This document shows positions 22,100-34,219 of a stretch of DNA of 64,000 bases, piece after piece (the stretch's first letter is position 1; each line of letters starts with the position of its first letter). A program made the translations under genes and the position numbers. This stretch comes from Rhinopithecus roxellana. Its lineage: Eukaryota > Chordata > Mammalia > Primates > Cercopithecidae. Where the stretch lies: assembly GCF_007565055.1 (NCBI RefSeq), contig NC_044557.1:70646095-70710094 (forward strand), given 5' to 3'. The notes under the pieces were generated by a model, which saw only the letters and a program-made list of their open reading frames with translations, did no database searches and was not told where the DNA came from.

Positions 22100-22200
22100 C
22101 TCTTTAGTACTAGAGGAATGTGAGCCTGGAAAAGTTTCTTAGCCTTCCAGAGTCTCCGTGTTCCCATCTACAAAATGAGGAAATGGAAACACATTTCCTC
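22100..22200 (-). repeat. Possible MIR fragment, antisense
   Basis: 'agtttcttagccttccagagtctccgtgttcccatctacaaaatgagga' matches the antisense MIR 'cctcagtttcctcatctgtaaaatgggg' segment. Confidence 0.6.
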
Positions 22201-22314
22201 AGGAATACAAGATTCTTTCCTGATCTAAAATTCTATGACTTTTTAGGTCATTGACTTTGTTATATCTTGTGTTCTTCTGCATTAACAATCAAGTAACGAA
22301 AGGAAGACTGATTA

Positions 22315-22470
22315 CGGACTCAGATATGAATTTAAATATTGCTTCCTGACTTCCTAGCTGCATGAACGTGAACAAGACACCTTTTCCTGAGCTACTTCAT
22401 ATGGAAAAAATGGAGAACACCTACCTCATGGGATTATGACAAATAAACAAGGAAGTATTTAAAGTTCCAA
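22315..22470 (-). repeat. MIR SINE, antisense
   Basis: 'cttcctgacttcctagctgcatgaacgtgaacaagacacc...' then 'acctacctcatgggattatgacaaata' follow antisense MIR order. Confidence 0.7.
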
Positions 22471-22900
22471 TACTGATTTTTCACTTATCAAGTCCTCAAT
22501 AAGCTGTATTTCTTTTCTTATATTCCATCATTTTAGAATTCTCAAATCTGCCTTTTCTCTGAAACCTTCCATCCTCTGGTCCCAACAGAAAAGATTACAA
22601 TTCTGGAGAATGTACTAGACAGATGATAAAATATAGATGAGAATTATAGCGGATAAAACCTAAAAGACAATTTTTTTCCCTCCTCAGTCATCTTAGTAAA
22701 AAGAATGATGGCAGCTCTTGAAGAGAGTTGACCCTCCTGATGTTCCCTTTTCTTTTTGTCACTGAAGTCTCACATTGGGTTTGCTTTTGTCAATGAAATA
22801 CATCCAAATCATGAGAAAGTGGCATGCTTCCTGTATGATAGAATACCTTTCCTCATTGCTCCTTTCCAACAATTTTTAAATTATTTTCGCTATTCTATAT
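22471..22900. other. Unassigned intergenic sequence
   Basis: No supported feature. Confidence 0.35.
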
Positions 22901-22904
22901 CCCA

Positions 22905-23570
22905 ATTTTTAAAATTAATACCATCATGATTATTTGTTCATTATAAAAAATACTAGAAAATAAATAAATGCAAGACATTAAGCATAAACACACCCTCCAA
23001 GGAGAGCTACTTTATATAACTTCCTATATTTTCTAATTACATGTAAACATTATGTAAAACATGTACAAAACAAGTTAATACTATATATTTCTAATGTAAG
23101 CATGAGAATAAGTGTTCTATAAAAGCTGAGGTGTGCTTTGCTTTGATATCTGTTTTTCAGTAACATGCTGGACACAGGGTACATACTGGATACCCTTTTA
23201 AACTTAGTATATTCCATATATCTTTTTGTGTCAATAAATATAATTCTGTAGCATCACTTTTAATGATCACATAGTATTCTGCAATATAGATAAAATGAAA
23301 ACTTAATTTATTTCCTACTGTGACTTGTCAGGCTTTCTGTGTTTTTTTCCCCCCATAACAGTGTTTTAATCAACACCCATACAAACAAATCTATGCCCCT
23401 CTTCTTCTTTCTTCTCAATGATTTTGTTTGGATAAATTCTTAAAAGTAGAGTTGCCAAGTTCAAGTAATCTACTCACAATTTAGGGAATCATTACATACT
23501 GCCAATTGTTCTCTAAAAGATTATGTCAATTTACAAATCCAGTCAACTGAGATTGACCATTTTCCTGCAA
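22905..23570 (-). repeat. Old L1 (L1ME/HAL1-like) fragment, antisense
   Basis: 'tgtttggataaattcttaaaagtagagttgccaagttcaa' and 'tactgccaattgttctctaaaagattatgtcaatttacaaatcc' match the antisense text of ancient L1 3' ends (GGATAAATTCCTAGAAGTGGAATTGCTGGGTCAAAGG). A related copy lies at 28990-29560. Confidence 0.55.
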
Positions 23571-25314
23571 TTCCAGGTATAGGTATTATGTTGAAAAATA
23601 AAAATAAAAAACACATTTAAAAAGCAAGTCATCACATCCTAAGTGTTGAATGGCAAGAATATCCATTCTTCATGCTATATAACCAGCCCATGACACCTTT
23701 CCAAACCCTTTTCTGGATATACAATATCCTGTAACCCAGCAAAGATGCAGTCTCACTAAAATGGTATAGAGTTCTGTCTTGTCTTACTAATTTGATTAGT
23801 TTAGGAGAAATGACAGGAAAATTCCTATAAATTGTCCATTGACATTCACATGAATTCTCTTCCTTTGACATTTTACCATTCTACATCAATATCACTTTCA
23901 GTAAATAATGTTTTACATGCAGATAGTTTTACAATGCCCACTTAAATTAATTCTAAACTGTTATGAAATCCATAAAAACCCTTGTGGAACATTTGTAGCT
24001 TGTATAGTAGTCTCCCATTATGGAATGAAATGTGAAATGTCTATGTGGGAGCCGTTTTCCTAAGGTAAATAGATTATTATTTATATCTCTAGGTGCAAAT
24101 GCTTTTAAATAACCAGAACATATAGCATCTGAATGTGCCCTTACATAATTTTCACAGCTGCTACATTCTTGTCAGTGCACTGTCATGGTGCGGCTTTGAT
24201 GCTTTGATCTGAGTTTGACCCCTGGCCATGATTCTTGCTGGTGTTTTTATCATCCACTCTTAATGTGAACAATAAATCTGATAATATCCAGTAGTGCTTC
24301 CTTATGTTCTCTGACTTTGACATTCAGAAAAATCATTAATGCTGCTGCCACTGTGTCTACATCTCCATACTTGAGATTTTTTTTTCCCCTTTGAAGATAT
24401 TTTAGAATACATAGTCCTGGAAGTCCAGAACCAATGACTTTGTACTTGCTGTATTGCATAGTGCTCCACCTTGTACTTGCCGTATTGCATAGAGCACAAT
24501 TTGATATGATCAAATGATGATTACCAAGAGCTTTAGATATGATTTCACTCTGTGAAGTAACCAACATGAACAATTAGGAAGGAGGCTGAATGATAGGGTG
24601 AAGATTGGAGGGGAGAAAATTGAGAATTTAGAAAGATAAGTAACGGAAACTCTATCTCAAATTGATTTAAATAATAGGAGAAGTTCACAGGCACATGTGC
24701 CTGAAGTACAGAGGTCAGCTGACTTGAGATTGTTCTCTCTTCTGAAACAGTGCAAGAAGAACCCTTTTCCATCCTGTGAGAAGGACCCTTTTTCATGCTC
24801 TCTTCATTTCCTTACTCTGCTTCCTTCATGCTGACTCCATTTTGTGCAGGCTTCCTACCTCGTTGTCCCCAAATGCCTGTCTTGTTGATATTCAGTTTTC
24901 TTCTTGATTAAGCTGTCCAATCTAAATAGCCAGCATTCTACTGTGAACAGTTGGGAACTTAAATCTCATACATGCTGTCTTATTCACATTCAGCAAACAA
25001 GAGCACAGGTTTTTCATTCTCAAACAAAATTACTGAGTTTTGACCTAAACGAATCATGCTAGAGCACTTGCCCATTCTATACCAGTAATGCAGCTGGGTA
25101 TGGGGTCATGCCAATTAGCTTAGACTTGAGTCAAAGATTCTAATTCAGAGATCAAGCCAGCTACCCTTGAAGCACAAGGGACACATTGTTCCAAGGGTTG
25201 GAACCAGTAAACAAATGGAAGTGCTACCACCAAGAGCAAGAGGAATATATACTAGGTGGCCAAAAAGGCAGATATCCACCAGGGTAGCTACAACTAAATG
25301 AAACATTGGGTTTT
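23571..25314. other. Largely unassigned intergenic stretch
   Basis: Contains one notable minus-strand open frame (24250-24573) and a 31-bp-period tandem duplication at 24438-24495. Nothing else is recognised. Confidence 0.4.
24250..24573 (-). pseudogene. Unidentified 107-codon open frame, possible pseudogene piece
   Basis: I do not recognise this frame. The C-terminal half has an ordinary protein-like composition ('KYGDVDTVAAALMIFLNVKVRE', then 'ALLDIIRFIV'). The middle ('CALCNTASTRWSTMQYSK') is created by a tandem duplication read in two frames. I see no splice sites, poly(A) tail or target-site duplication. It is outside the named repeats, and its length is close to what chance gives in 64 kb. 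It could be an old retrocopy or simply a random frame. Confidence 0.15.
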
Positions 25315-25702
25315 ACATTAGTTAGTTCAGGCTGCTGTAACAAAATTATTGTAGACTGGTGTTTTAAACCAGAGAAATGCATTTTCTCACAATCTGAAGT
25401 CTGGAAATCAGAGATCAGGGTGCCAGTATGGTTGGGTTCTTGTGAAGGCTCTCTTCCTGGCTTGGAGACAGCTGCTTTTTCACTGTGTCTTACATGATAG
25501 AGACAGAGAGAGAGAGAGAGGGAGAGAGAAAGCTCTGTGGTACCTCTCTGGTGCCCATCATGAAGGCCTGACCCTCATGACTTCAACTAAACCTAATTAT
25601 ATTTCAAAGGTTCCTTCCTTAAATACCATTGCCCTGGGAGCTAGGGCTTCAACATATGAACTGGGTGGGGGCAAGGGGTGTGGCATAATTCAGACCACAG
25701 CA
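25315..25702 (-). mobile_element. MaLR 3' LTR, antisense
   Basis: Starts 'cattagttagttcaggctgctgtaacaaaatta' and ends 'cagaccacagca', an MLT1/MST-type LTR in reverse. It contains a (GA)n run at about 25500-25530. It is followed at once by the pyrimidine run 'ttcctcccctg', the complement of a polypurine tract, which marks it as the 3' LTR of an antisense provirus. Confidence 0.75.
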
Positions 25703-27008
25703 TTCCTCCCCTGACCTTCCAAAATTCATGTCCTTCTTGCATGCTAAATATATTTATTCCATCCCAACAACCCCCAAAGTATGAACTCATTCCAAGATCA
25801 ACTCTAATGTCCAAAGTCTCATCTAACTCTCATGTAAATCATAGGGATGAGATGCGGGTGAGACTTGAATTTGAATTCATCCTGAAGCAAAATTACTTTC
25901 CAGCTATAAACATGTGACACCAGACAAATCATACACTTCTAAAATACAAGAGTGGGCAGGCATAGAATAGACATTCCCATTCCAAAAGGGAAAAAACATA
26001 GGAAAGAAGGATGGCATGATGGGTCCCAAGCAAGTCCAAAACGTAGCAAGGCAAATATCATCAGTTCTTAAGGCTCAGAAATAATCCTCTTTGGTTTGAT
26101 GCCCTGCCCTCCAGGCAGAGATGGCAATGTCACTCCCATGACTTGACGGAGTAGCCCTGCCCATTTGGCCTGGGATTGCTGCCCCTGTGGCTCTCCGAAA
26201 GTACTCAGTCTTTGAAATGGAGTAAGAAACAACTCTTCCCCTTCTGCCTATGATGGGAATGGCAGCCCTGGTGATCTCTAAATCACCTTCAATATCATCC
26301 TTCTTTTTTCTTGAAGAATAGTGCATTTTCACAACCAAATAACTCGATGGTTCCATCCTATAGATTCCAAAAAGTCTGACAGCCTTCCTTCATTTTACCT
26401 GGCCTTCATCCCTTCAATTCAAACTGGTAATGACCCCTATGATATAATCCGATCTCTATTCTGGCTTCTGCCAGGATGGCTGATTAAATCCATTGTTTCC
26501 CCCATCTCTTTATCAAGTTATTATTAGGCCACATCTTTAGTGTTTTCTTCAGAAAAAGCTTTCTCATTTTTTCACAATATAGGTAGCCTGAAAATTTTCC
26601 AAATATTCAAGCTCTTGCATCTATGCTTAACAATTGCTTCTACAATTTATTTCTCTCTTCTTGCATTTTACTATTAGCAGTAAGGAGGACCCAAGGCATA
26701 CCTTTGATATTTTGCTTGGAAATCTTGTCTGCTGTATACTCAATTTCACCACATGCAAGTTCTAACTTTCACAAAACCCTAGAACAAAATTCAGCCAATT
26801 GTTTTTCCTTCTACATGACAAAAACTGCTCTTTGTCTAGTCTCCAGTAACGTTTTCTTCATGTCTGTCTAAGACATCACTAGAATCACCCTTTACATCTA
26901 CATTTCTGCTATGCATCTCAAAATTCTTCCAGTGTCTAACCATTGCTCAGTTCCAAAACCACTTCCAAATATTTAAGTATTTGTTACAGGAGCCGCTTCT
27001 TCTTAGTA
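25703..27008 (-). mobile_element. MaLR internal region, antisense
   Basis: About 1.3 kb, the usual size range for MaLR internal DNA. It lies between the 3' LTR and the segment 'taagtatttgttacaggagccgcttcttcttagtac'. That segment is shared with 13610-13650 and normally abuts the 5' LTR. Related text occurs in the 12700-13655 copy. Frames are broken. The expected 5' LTR is absent and an MLT2 LTR begins instead. Confidence 0.65.
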
Positions 27009-27011
27009 CAG

Positions 27012-27496
27012 AATCTATTATAAGGAATTGGCTAATGGAATTATGGAGGCTGAGAACTCCCAAGATCTGTAGTCAAGCAAGCTGATGGAGACCCAGGAGA
27101 GCTGATGTGTAGTTTCAGTCTGAGACCAAAGGCATGGGAACCAGGAGAGCTGATGATGTAAGTTTTAGTCCACCATTGTTACATTGGAGACTTAAGAAAA
27201 GTGGGTGTTTCAGTCAGAGTCTGAAAGCCAGTAAAGATTATTGTCCCAGCTCAAGCAGTCAGGCAAGAGGGGTTCCCTTTTACTAAATCTTTTTGTTGTA
27301 TTCAAGTCCTCAAATGATGGGATGAGGTCCATCCATGTTAACAAGGGCAATATGGTTTACTCAGCCTATCAATTTAAATGTGAAATTCATCAAGAACCAC
27401 CCCACCCCTGCCCCACCACAGACATACACAGAATAATGTTTGGCCAAATGTCTGGGCACCCCATGGCGCAGTCAGGTTGACACCTACAATTAACCA

Positions 27497-27501
<5 letters not shown>
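27012..27501 (-). mobile_element. MLT2 (ERVL) LTR, antisense, truncated
   Basis: Begins 'ctattataaggaattggctaatggaattatggaggctga' and ends 'tgtctgggcaccccatggcgcagtcaggttgacacc...attaaccatcaca', the complement of the MLT2 start TGTGATGGTTAAT. The end matching the LTR's 3' terminus is missing at the junction with the MaLR internal region. Confidence 0.85.

Positions 27502-27540
<39 letters not shown>
27498..27540 (+). repeat. (CA)n microsatellite
   Basis: About 21 CA units growing directly out of the terminal ...ATCACA of the MLT2 LTR. Confidence 0.97.
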
Positions 27541-27542
<2 letters not shown>

Positions 27543-28335
27543 GAAGCTTGAAGTGTGTCTTATACTTTCAGAAAATAAATTCAAGGAAGAGTTTATGGAG
27601 TGAAATGCCAAAAGCAGAGATGCCGTATTCAGTAATGATTCTGCTAAAAAAGCTCAGAAACACTGGTCAAATACTGCCTTTTTGTATATATATTTGTTTT
27701 AATTTAATGAGAGACATGATTTGAAGAATCTAGACTAGATTGCTAATATATCCATTAGCTCTTCAAATAAAGCCATTGTAAATGCTTGAGCAGTATTCTA
27801 TTGCTGTGACTTGATGTTTAAGTTCTCTAAGAAGGGACTGTAGTGCAGCATTTTAAGATAAATAAAGCAAGATTTCTTTATGCTTAAGATGTCTGATCTG
27901 AAGTACCCAGCTTTCTATTGTGAAGACTTGAGAACCTATTTTTTATTTGGACACTAGAATGGGAAACCATGTAACCTAAAAGTATTCACAACATTTTCTC
28001 AATAAGTAAATTCTTTGAATGTTCTCCATCAGTTAATTCTGGGTCATGTGGCATTTAATAGGTAATTTTTAATTTGAAAAAAGAAAGAAAGCATTCATTC
28101 TTAGAAGAAATTTAGATGGCTTCTGGGACATCTGGTTTCAAGTAGCATGGCACTCTGTACTCTCAAATTGCTATATTAATTGGCCTACAGAATGGGCTAT
28201 TTAAGATTAGCTATTTAAATGTTGGGAAATGGCTACTAAATATAGTGATTTTAATTTGGGGGTAATTAATGGTGGCTTAATCTTCTAAGAATAATCAACA
28301 AAATCCAGCTACTTCTGCCAGATAGAAGCAGTAAC
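27541..28335. other. Unassigned AT-rich intergenic sequence
   Basis: No supported feature. Confidence 0.4.
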
Positions 28336-28339
28336 AGTT

Positions 28340-28780
28340 AGGATACTAATTTTGCTCCTGTAATAAAGCCCCAAAATGTTTATTTTTGTCTCACACAACA
28401 GTCTGAAGATAAGTAACCTCCTGGGCAGATTTTTTGGTATCAAGGGTAGATTCTCCTAATTCCTCTGGCTTCCTTAATATTCAACTCCAATCTCTAGGTC
28501 TAAGAAGGCTTTGCTGGTAACTTCTCTCCCACTCCAACATTTGCCAGTGGAAAAAAAGGGGGGGAAATGAAAGATGGACACAGAATCCTTGTAGAAACAT
28601 GACCCAAATGTTGCCACATCACCTCTGTTTATTTCTCATTGGCCACAAACATGGCCACACCTAGCACCAAGTAAGTCTAAGAGATAAGATCCTTTGCTGG
28701 ACAGCATTGGGCACAGTTACACCCTATATCTTTATAGAAAAAGGTGAGTATAGATAGGAGGGAGAAAGCAAGAAGGCTTT
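28340..28780 (-). repeat. Old interspersed repeat, family unassigned
   Basis: 'gtaataaagccccaaaatgtttatttttgtctcacac' and later 'cacatcacctctgtttatttctcattggccacaaacatggccacacc' follow the layout of antisense mammalian LTR/MER repeats (…CATTGGCCAGAACTAGTCACATGGCC…). The name is uncertain. Confidence 0.4.
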
Positions 28781-28989
28781 GGCACAGAGCCTCTGAAGCA
28801 CAGGAGCTATGTCCCATCCACCAAAGCTAAGTAAGGGACATGTGTCCAGATCTTCCAGTAAGTGTGCCAGGTTGTCCAAATAGAAATGACTATGAAAAGA
28901 ACATAAGATTCTTATACACTTATGAAAATAGTGCTCCTAATGCAGCTTACCATGGCTTCTAGATTCCAGCATGTAAAAAATTATAACAT

Positions 28990-29560
28990 GTACTCTTTAC
29001 TTCTGATTTTTCTGAATGCCCGTTTTTAAAAAGTTTGGGAAATACTAAAAATAAATAAAGAAGATGACAGTCAACTACAATTCCGTTAGCCAGAGATAAC
29101 CATTACGTTATCTTTAGTTGCTTCTTCTGTGGCTTTTCTCCATGTGACTTTTCATTTACATAAATGGACTCAGTTTTGCATTATTTAACCTGATATTAAT
29201 AATATACATTTTTCTCACACATTAAAATGTGATTCTCAATATAATTTTACATTTGCATTAATTTAACCTGTAGAAGTTCCAGAATTTTTTCAACATATTG
29301 CTGATGTTAGATTGTTAGAGTTTCTAGTCTTTATTAGTATTAATGACGCTACTATCAACATCTTTATGCACACATTTTGTCTGATTTTGTATTTATTACT
29401 AAAGAATCTTAAAGGTGAAATGGACTCAGATGGTAGGGAAATTTTGAAGGCTCTTAATCTATATTGCTAAATCACTTTCCAAAAAGTGTTGTGAAAATTT
29501 CCTCTTAAACTAGTTCTACTAGTTTTTTGTATCACCCTCCTAGCATTATTACAATTAAAT
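28990..29560 (-). repeat. Old L1 (L1ME/HAL1-like) fragment, antisense
   Basis: 'actacaattccgttagccagagataaccattacgttatc' and 'ttctaaagaatcttaaaggtgaaatgg'-type text, then 'tatattgctaaatcactttccaaaaagtg', fit antisense ancient L1 3' ends. Confidence 0.55.
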
Positions 29561-30200
29561 AAATTTGACTCAGTTGATTAAATGAAAATGGACATTCACA
29601 GCCCCTTGATGACTGATGAGACCTACTGTGGTTTCACATGTACCTGCAATGTTATCATGATTAAATTCTCATACTTTTATCATGTATTCATTTCTTGTTT
29701 TAATGCAAATATGAACAGTCCTGCCTGATTGTGTTAAGCATGAAAGCAGGTACAGAGTAAATGAAGATATCTCATTTAATGACCCCTACATTTAATGATA
29801 TACAATTAATTTAATGACAGCAATCAACTTGATCCATCCAAGAATCTTGAAGAATATATATTTTTTTTTTTAAAAAAAGAGAAAGGACATTGAATTACTG
29901 ATTACTGAAATAAATGGTACCTCACTTATGTGCCAAAGCTCATGCAGTTTTCTCAGAGGAAAAGACTTTAAATTCTTATTTCAAAGCACATTAATTCTGA
30001 ACCTATATAAAATCCTAACACATTTGATGATACGATTTTCAAATACATAGCAGATTAAAAACAGCAAAGTAGAAAGGAGCAGCAGACACATTAACAACAA
30101 ATAATGGTCGCTGAGAAAATGACAAAGAGAAGAGATAGAAATGTTCATAACACACACACACAAAACCCTGAAATTATGTTTTTTAAAATGGTGATGTTTT
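29561..30200. other. Unassigned AT-rich intergenic sequence
   Basis: No supported feature. A short (CA)n occurs near 30150. Confidence 0.35.
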
Positions 30201-30204
30201 TAGT

Positions 30205-30505
30205 AATAACAGTGTTTAAGTAAATTATAGCTCATCTATTTAAAGATTATTAAGAAGTCCTTATATTATTTTTACAAGAACTTTTAATGTCACAGAAAAA
30301 AATTGCTTTTATACTAAGTGGGAAAGCTGGATATAACTTTGCAGATAGAATATAATTACAAATATGGTTTTAAAAGTTGAAGAGATATCCTGGAAGTACT
30401 GTTCTTAGGAACAGTAAGATTATTTTCTTCTTTTTTTCTATATCTTGTAAATTTTCTAAAATGTATATGATGTATTACTTTAATAAAGAAAATGTTTGTT
30501 ATTTT
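30205..30505 (+). repeat. Old L1 (L1ME/HAL1-like) 3' end
   Basis: 'aaattatagctcatctatttaaagattattaagaag', 'ctttttttctatatcttgtaaattttctaaaatgtatatgatgtattacttt' match the sense 3' end of ancient L1s. Confidence 0.55.
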
Positions 30506-31314
30506 TAGAATAATATTCTGGAAATTTTAGGAGTAGAAATTATTCTTTTGTATGTTACTAACAAATAGAATTATACAATTATTTGTGCTTATAATGGTAG
30601 CACAGTTATTTTCAAAAAATCAAATAGAGCCACAGGCTTTATTGCAGAAGACCTGGGAAAGTTATCTGTTGCTGAAGATTTTTATCCAAAGTAAAAATAA
30701 ATATACAGTCTATGTAACCACATAAAAGTAAACAACAGAGATTCAAAACTCATAATTAGGGGTGATTTTAAAAATCATTATTTAGGCATTAGTCTATTGA
30801 GGATGTCTCTTGAGTAATATTTAAATTATGTTTTATAAAATAATGATCATAGTGACTATGATGGCATTAGAAAGAAAATTCTTAAATTCAATAAGTCAAA
30901 CATCATCATATATTTAGAAAGAGTGCTCATGCTATATAAATATTGAAAACACTATAGAAACTAAAATTACATTTCAAGTTGGTAGAACCCCAACAATTTC
31001 AATCAAAATATTTTTAAATTTTATATACACTCATCTTGCATATGAGAGTGGCATGTTTATGTAAATTGTTTTTGTAGCATCTCTCAATTCGAACTTTTTT
31101 GTTTGTATTTTGTAGGAGTAACTTTCAACTACCTTTACTTAGAAGAATTTATAGTATTTTCCAGGAAATTATTAAATGTATGAGCTTTAATAATAGTCAT
31201 TGGCAGACTTTCTAAACTAATAACATGAACAATTAAATTACATTATTTCCTTCATGAAATTATAAATTACAATGGATATATATGTCAGTTTTTACATTAT
31301 TGTCTCACAGACCC
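30506..31314. other. Unassigned AT-rich intergenic sequence
   Basis: No supported feature. Confidence 0.4.
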
Positions 31315-31320
31315 AAAGCT

Positions 31321-31324
<4 letters not shown>

Positions 31325-31353
<29 letters not shown>

Positions 31354-31806
31354 GAGATGGAGTCTCTGTGTCGCCCAGGCTGGAATGCAGTGACGTAATC
31401 TCAGCTCACTGCAACCTTCACCTCCCGGGTTCAAGTGATTCTCCTGCCTCAGCCTCCCAAGTAGCTGGGATTACAGGCGCCGTCGCCAACACGCCCAGCT
31501 AATTTTTGTATTTTTTTGTTTGTTTTTTGAGACGGAGTCTCGCTCTGTCGCCCAGGCTGGAGTGCAGTGGCACGATCTCGGCTAACAGAAAGCTCCGCCT
31601 CTCGGGTTCATGCCATCCTCCTGCCTCAGCCTCCCGAGTAGCTGGGACTACAAGCCCCTGCCACCTCGCCCGGCTAGTTTTTTGTATTTTTAGTAGAGAC
31701 GGTGTTTCACCAGGTCGGCCAGGTCTCGAACTCCTGACCTGAGGTGGTCCACATGCCTCGGCCTCCCAAAGTGCTGGGATTTCAGGCGTAGCTACTGCGC
31801 CCGGCC
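31325..31806 (-). mobile_element. Composite three-armed Alu, antisense
   Basis: In element sense: a complete Alu (31806 back to about 31528), an A-rich linker with CAAACA, then a second Alu part from the mid-element 'tacaaaaattagc' through the right arm (31517 back to 31354), and poly(A). One 10-bp duplication, aaagctatcc/aaagctaccc (31315-31324 and 31807-31816), flanks the whole unit. It therefore looks like a single left-right-right composite or a recombined pair. The complete Alu carries the 'GGCGAGGTGG' state typical of Old World monkey Alus. Confidence 0.85.
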
Positions 31807-31816
31807 AAAGCTACCC

Positions 31817-33714
31817 TTTTCTGTTCAGCCTCGTGATGCTGGGGCTGAGTTCCTGCAACCCAAGTTTCTGCTTTGCCAGCAGCCACCTGGTAGGCTCTGC
31901 CAGTAGGGGCCTCCAGAAGGAAGCTGCAAGGCCGGAACTGGGAGGAGAAACTCACTTCAGGCACTCTTGTAGTTCCTGTATCTCCTCTCCAGCTACCCTT
32001 CCTTGCTGTGGCAACAAGGGTTCATTCCAGTAGCAACTACTGAATTTAGTTTGCAGTTTTTCTAACATTTGCAGAACCAGCTCCATTGTACCCTCCTCTT
32101 CAGAGACGCCAGCATTAGCTGGCCGGTGCCCCTTTGTAGAAATCTGGGTTATGGCTTCACAGGACTAGGGGTGTCACATTTAACATAAAATTATAGGAAA
32201 CCCAATTTGAATCTCAGAAAAACAATCAATAAACATTTAGTAGAAGTATGTTTCTGATATTGCATATTTAACTGTGTTTAGTGTATTTTATCAGCAGCTG
32301 TGTGCAGGGTCCCTACTCTAAGCTTCTGTATTTTAATAATTTCAACCATTTCCCTTTACTCCCTAGCCCCTGAGAAGCTGTTTTCTGCTATTGCTATCTT
32401 TATAATAACTTAGTGTCATCAACTTGATACCCACATTATTCTTTATATTCTGTCCTGTCTCCTGACAATGTTGATTGATACAGTAGAGTTTTTTAAAGCA
32501 GATACTGGGATTGACAAGATAATTTTCCTACCAGTTAATATTCCTATGTGTAAGTTAATAGGGATACTTATATGGTAACTCTGATAGAAGCTATCCAAAC
32601 TTTGTTTACCCTGGGGGTAAATGAGTTCATATATATAATATTTGTAGTTCTATGTGGTTCAGAGACATAAGTCATAGTAAATTCTTGTGCATAGCCTATC
32701 TCCTTTATCAACATCTTAAGGAATTCAGGACTTACTATGTATATTGTGTGTGTGATTGTAAAATTGTGACAGGAAGACAAGAAGAAAAACAACTTACAGA
32801 TTTAATGTGGTTGTAAAATACAACAATTTTTAATTTGTAAAATAGATTAATTTCTAGTCCACTTGCATCTGAGTTCTAGACTCTGGACACTAAATTCATT
32901 AGTTAGCAAAATACTCAGCACAGCTGCTTATATATTCATCATCTCAGTGGCATTTACATGGTGTTTGCATTGCTCTTACCAAGTTTATCCAGGCTTCCTA
33001 TTTACTCTTTACCCTGTTCCCACACTGTTCCAACCACTGCTATAATGGCATCTTTGACTTTAGTGACCACCTAGGTAACCTCACTTTTTCTTTTTCTTTT
33101 TTTTTGCCTAGTATGAAAATATACCCAATACCATGTTCTTTATTGCTGACTGGGAATGTCCTCTCAAAGCTCCTAAAATTCTTGACGCTCTCCCTTTTTT
33201 TGCCTTTCTCTAGCTGGACTATTTTGATTATACCTTTCTGAACTGACTCTGGGTTTCTGGCTTGCCTCAGGCCACATTTCTGGCTTACAGTTTGACTTTC
33301 ACTGTAATTCCCTATTTATGGCTGTAGTTGGTTGTACAGTGATCACTTCAAACCCATCGCTTCCTGCCTGAAATCCTGTAATTGCTAGTGTTTGACATTT
33401 GAAACTCCTTATCCCTGATTTGCCTCAAACTTCTGGTTCTCCTATGTGTCCTTTCATCTTACCTGAGGCCCTGGATTAGCTCTGGCCTTGCTGCTTTCCA
33501 GGCCTGCTTAAATAAATGAGCAAGCTATTTCTAGCAAAAGAAAATGAGCTGGAAAGAATAGGCCGAACTGGGAGAATTAGGTGACTATTTCTCCATGTCT
33601 GATTATCTGCGAGAGTGCAGGGAAGGATGTTGCAAAGCCTTGGGACTAAGCTTGCTGGCTCCGGAGCATTTTCTTGACTCATCTCATGCACTGCTCATGA
33701 GAACCCCACAGGGC
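31817..33714. other. Unassigned stretch, probably old repeats
   Basis: 31820-32130 is GC-richer than its surroundings ('ctttgccagcagccacctgg...') and may be an old MER-type repeat that I cannot name. 32130-33714 shows nothing that I can support, and its short frames lack family features. Confidence 0.3.
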
Positions 33715-33870
33715 AGGCATCACCCTTTCACCATCCAGACATAAAAAAGAAGGATTAAAGCTTAGAAAGGTTAAGTAACTTGCTCAAAGGCACACAGTAG
33801 CTAAGGAGGGGAGCCAGAAATTAAATTCAGGCCGTTTCTGGTCCCATTTTTTTTTAATCACTGTGCTATA
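33715..33870 (+). repeat. MIR SINE
   Basis: 'aaagcttagaaaggttaagtaacttgctcaaaggcacacagtagctaaggaggggagccagaaattaaattcaggcc' is the MIR 3' half in sense, ending 'cactgtgctata'. Confidence 0.85.
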
Positions 33871-34215
33871 TGTGCTTGATTTCATATAATTGAGCCCTCA
33901 CAATCTGTCTAGTTCTGCAATTCAGTGAGTTTTGGGGTAGTAATGATTGGTTACAAGTCCAAAAAGTTTCACTGGTCTCATGGCAGCAGAGCAAGTGCTG
34001 TTATCTTCCTAGGCTCACAGCAGAAGCATGTGCATTCTGATTGACCACACACTTCCCGCCAGCTGCATAAAATCACTATTCATGATTTAGATTGGAAAGC
34101 ATACTGATGGCCAGCATTTTCTTCCTGTGTGTGATTGACTGGCAGCTGTGACTCTAAACGCACAGAACTATAGGCATGAGAATAATTTCAACAAGTATCC
34201 TTTAAAGCATTATAT
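33871..34215. other. Unassigned intergenic sequence
   Basis: No supported feature. Confidence 0.35.
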
Positions 34216-34219
34216 CTTT

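Noticed and set aside
27498..27540. CRISPR-like or regulatory direct repeats
   Set aside because: Simple CA microsatellite. No spaced repeats of CRISPR type exist anywhere in the window.
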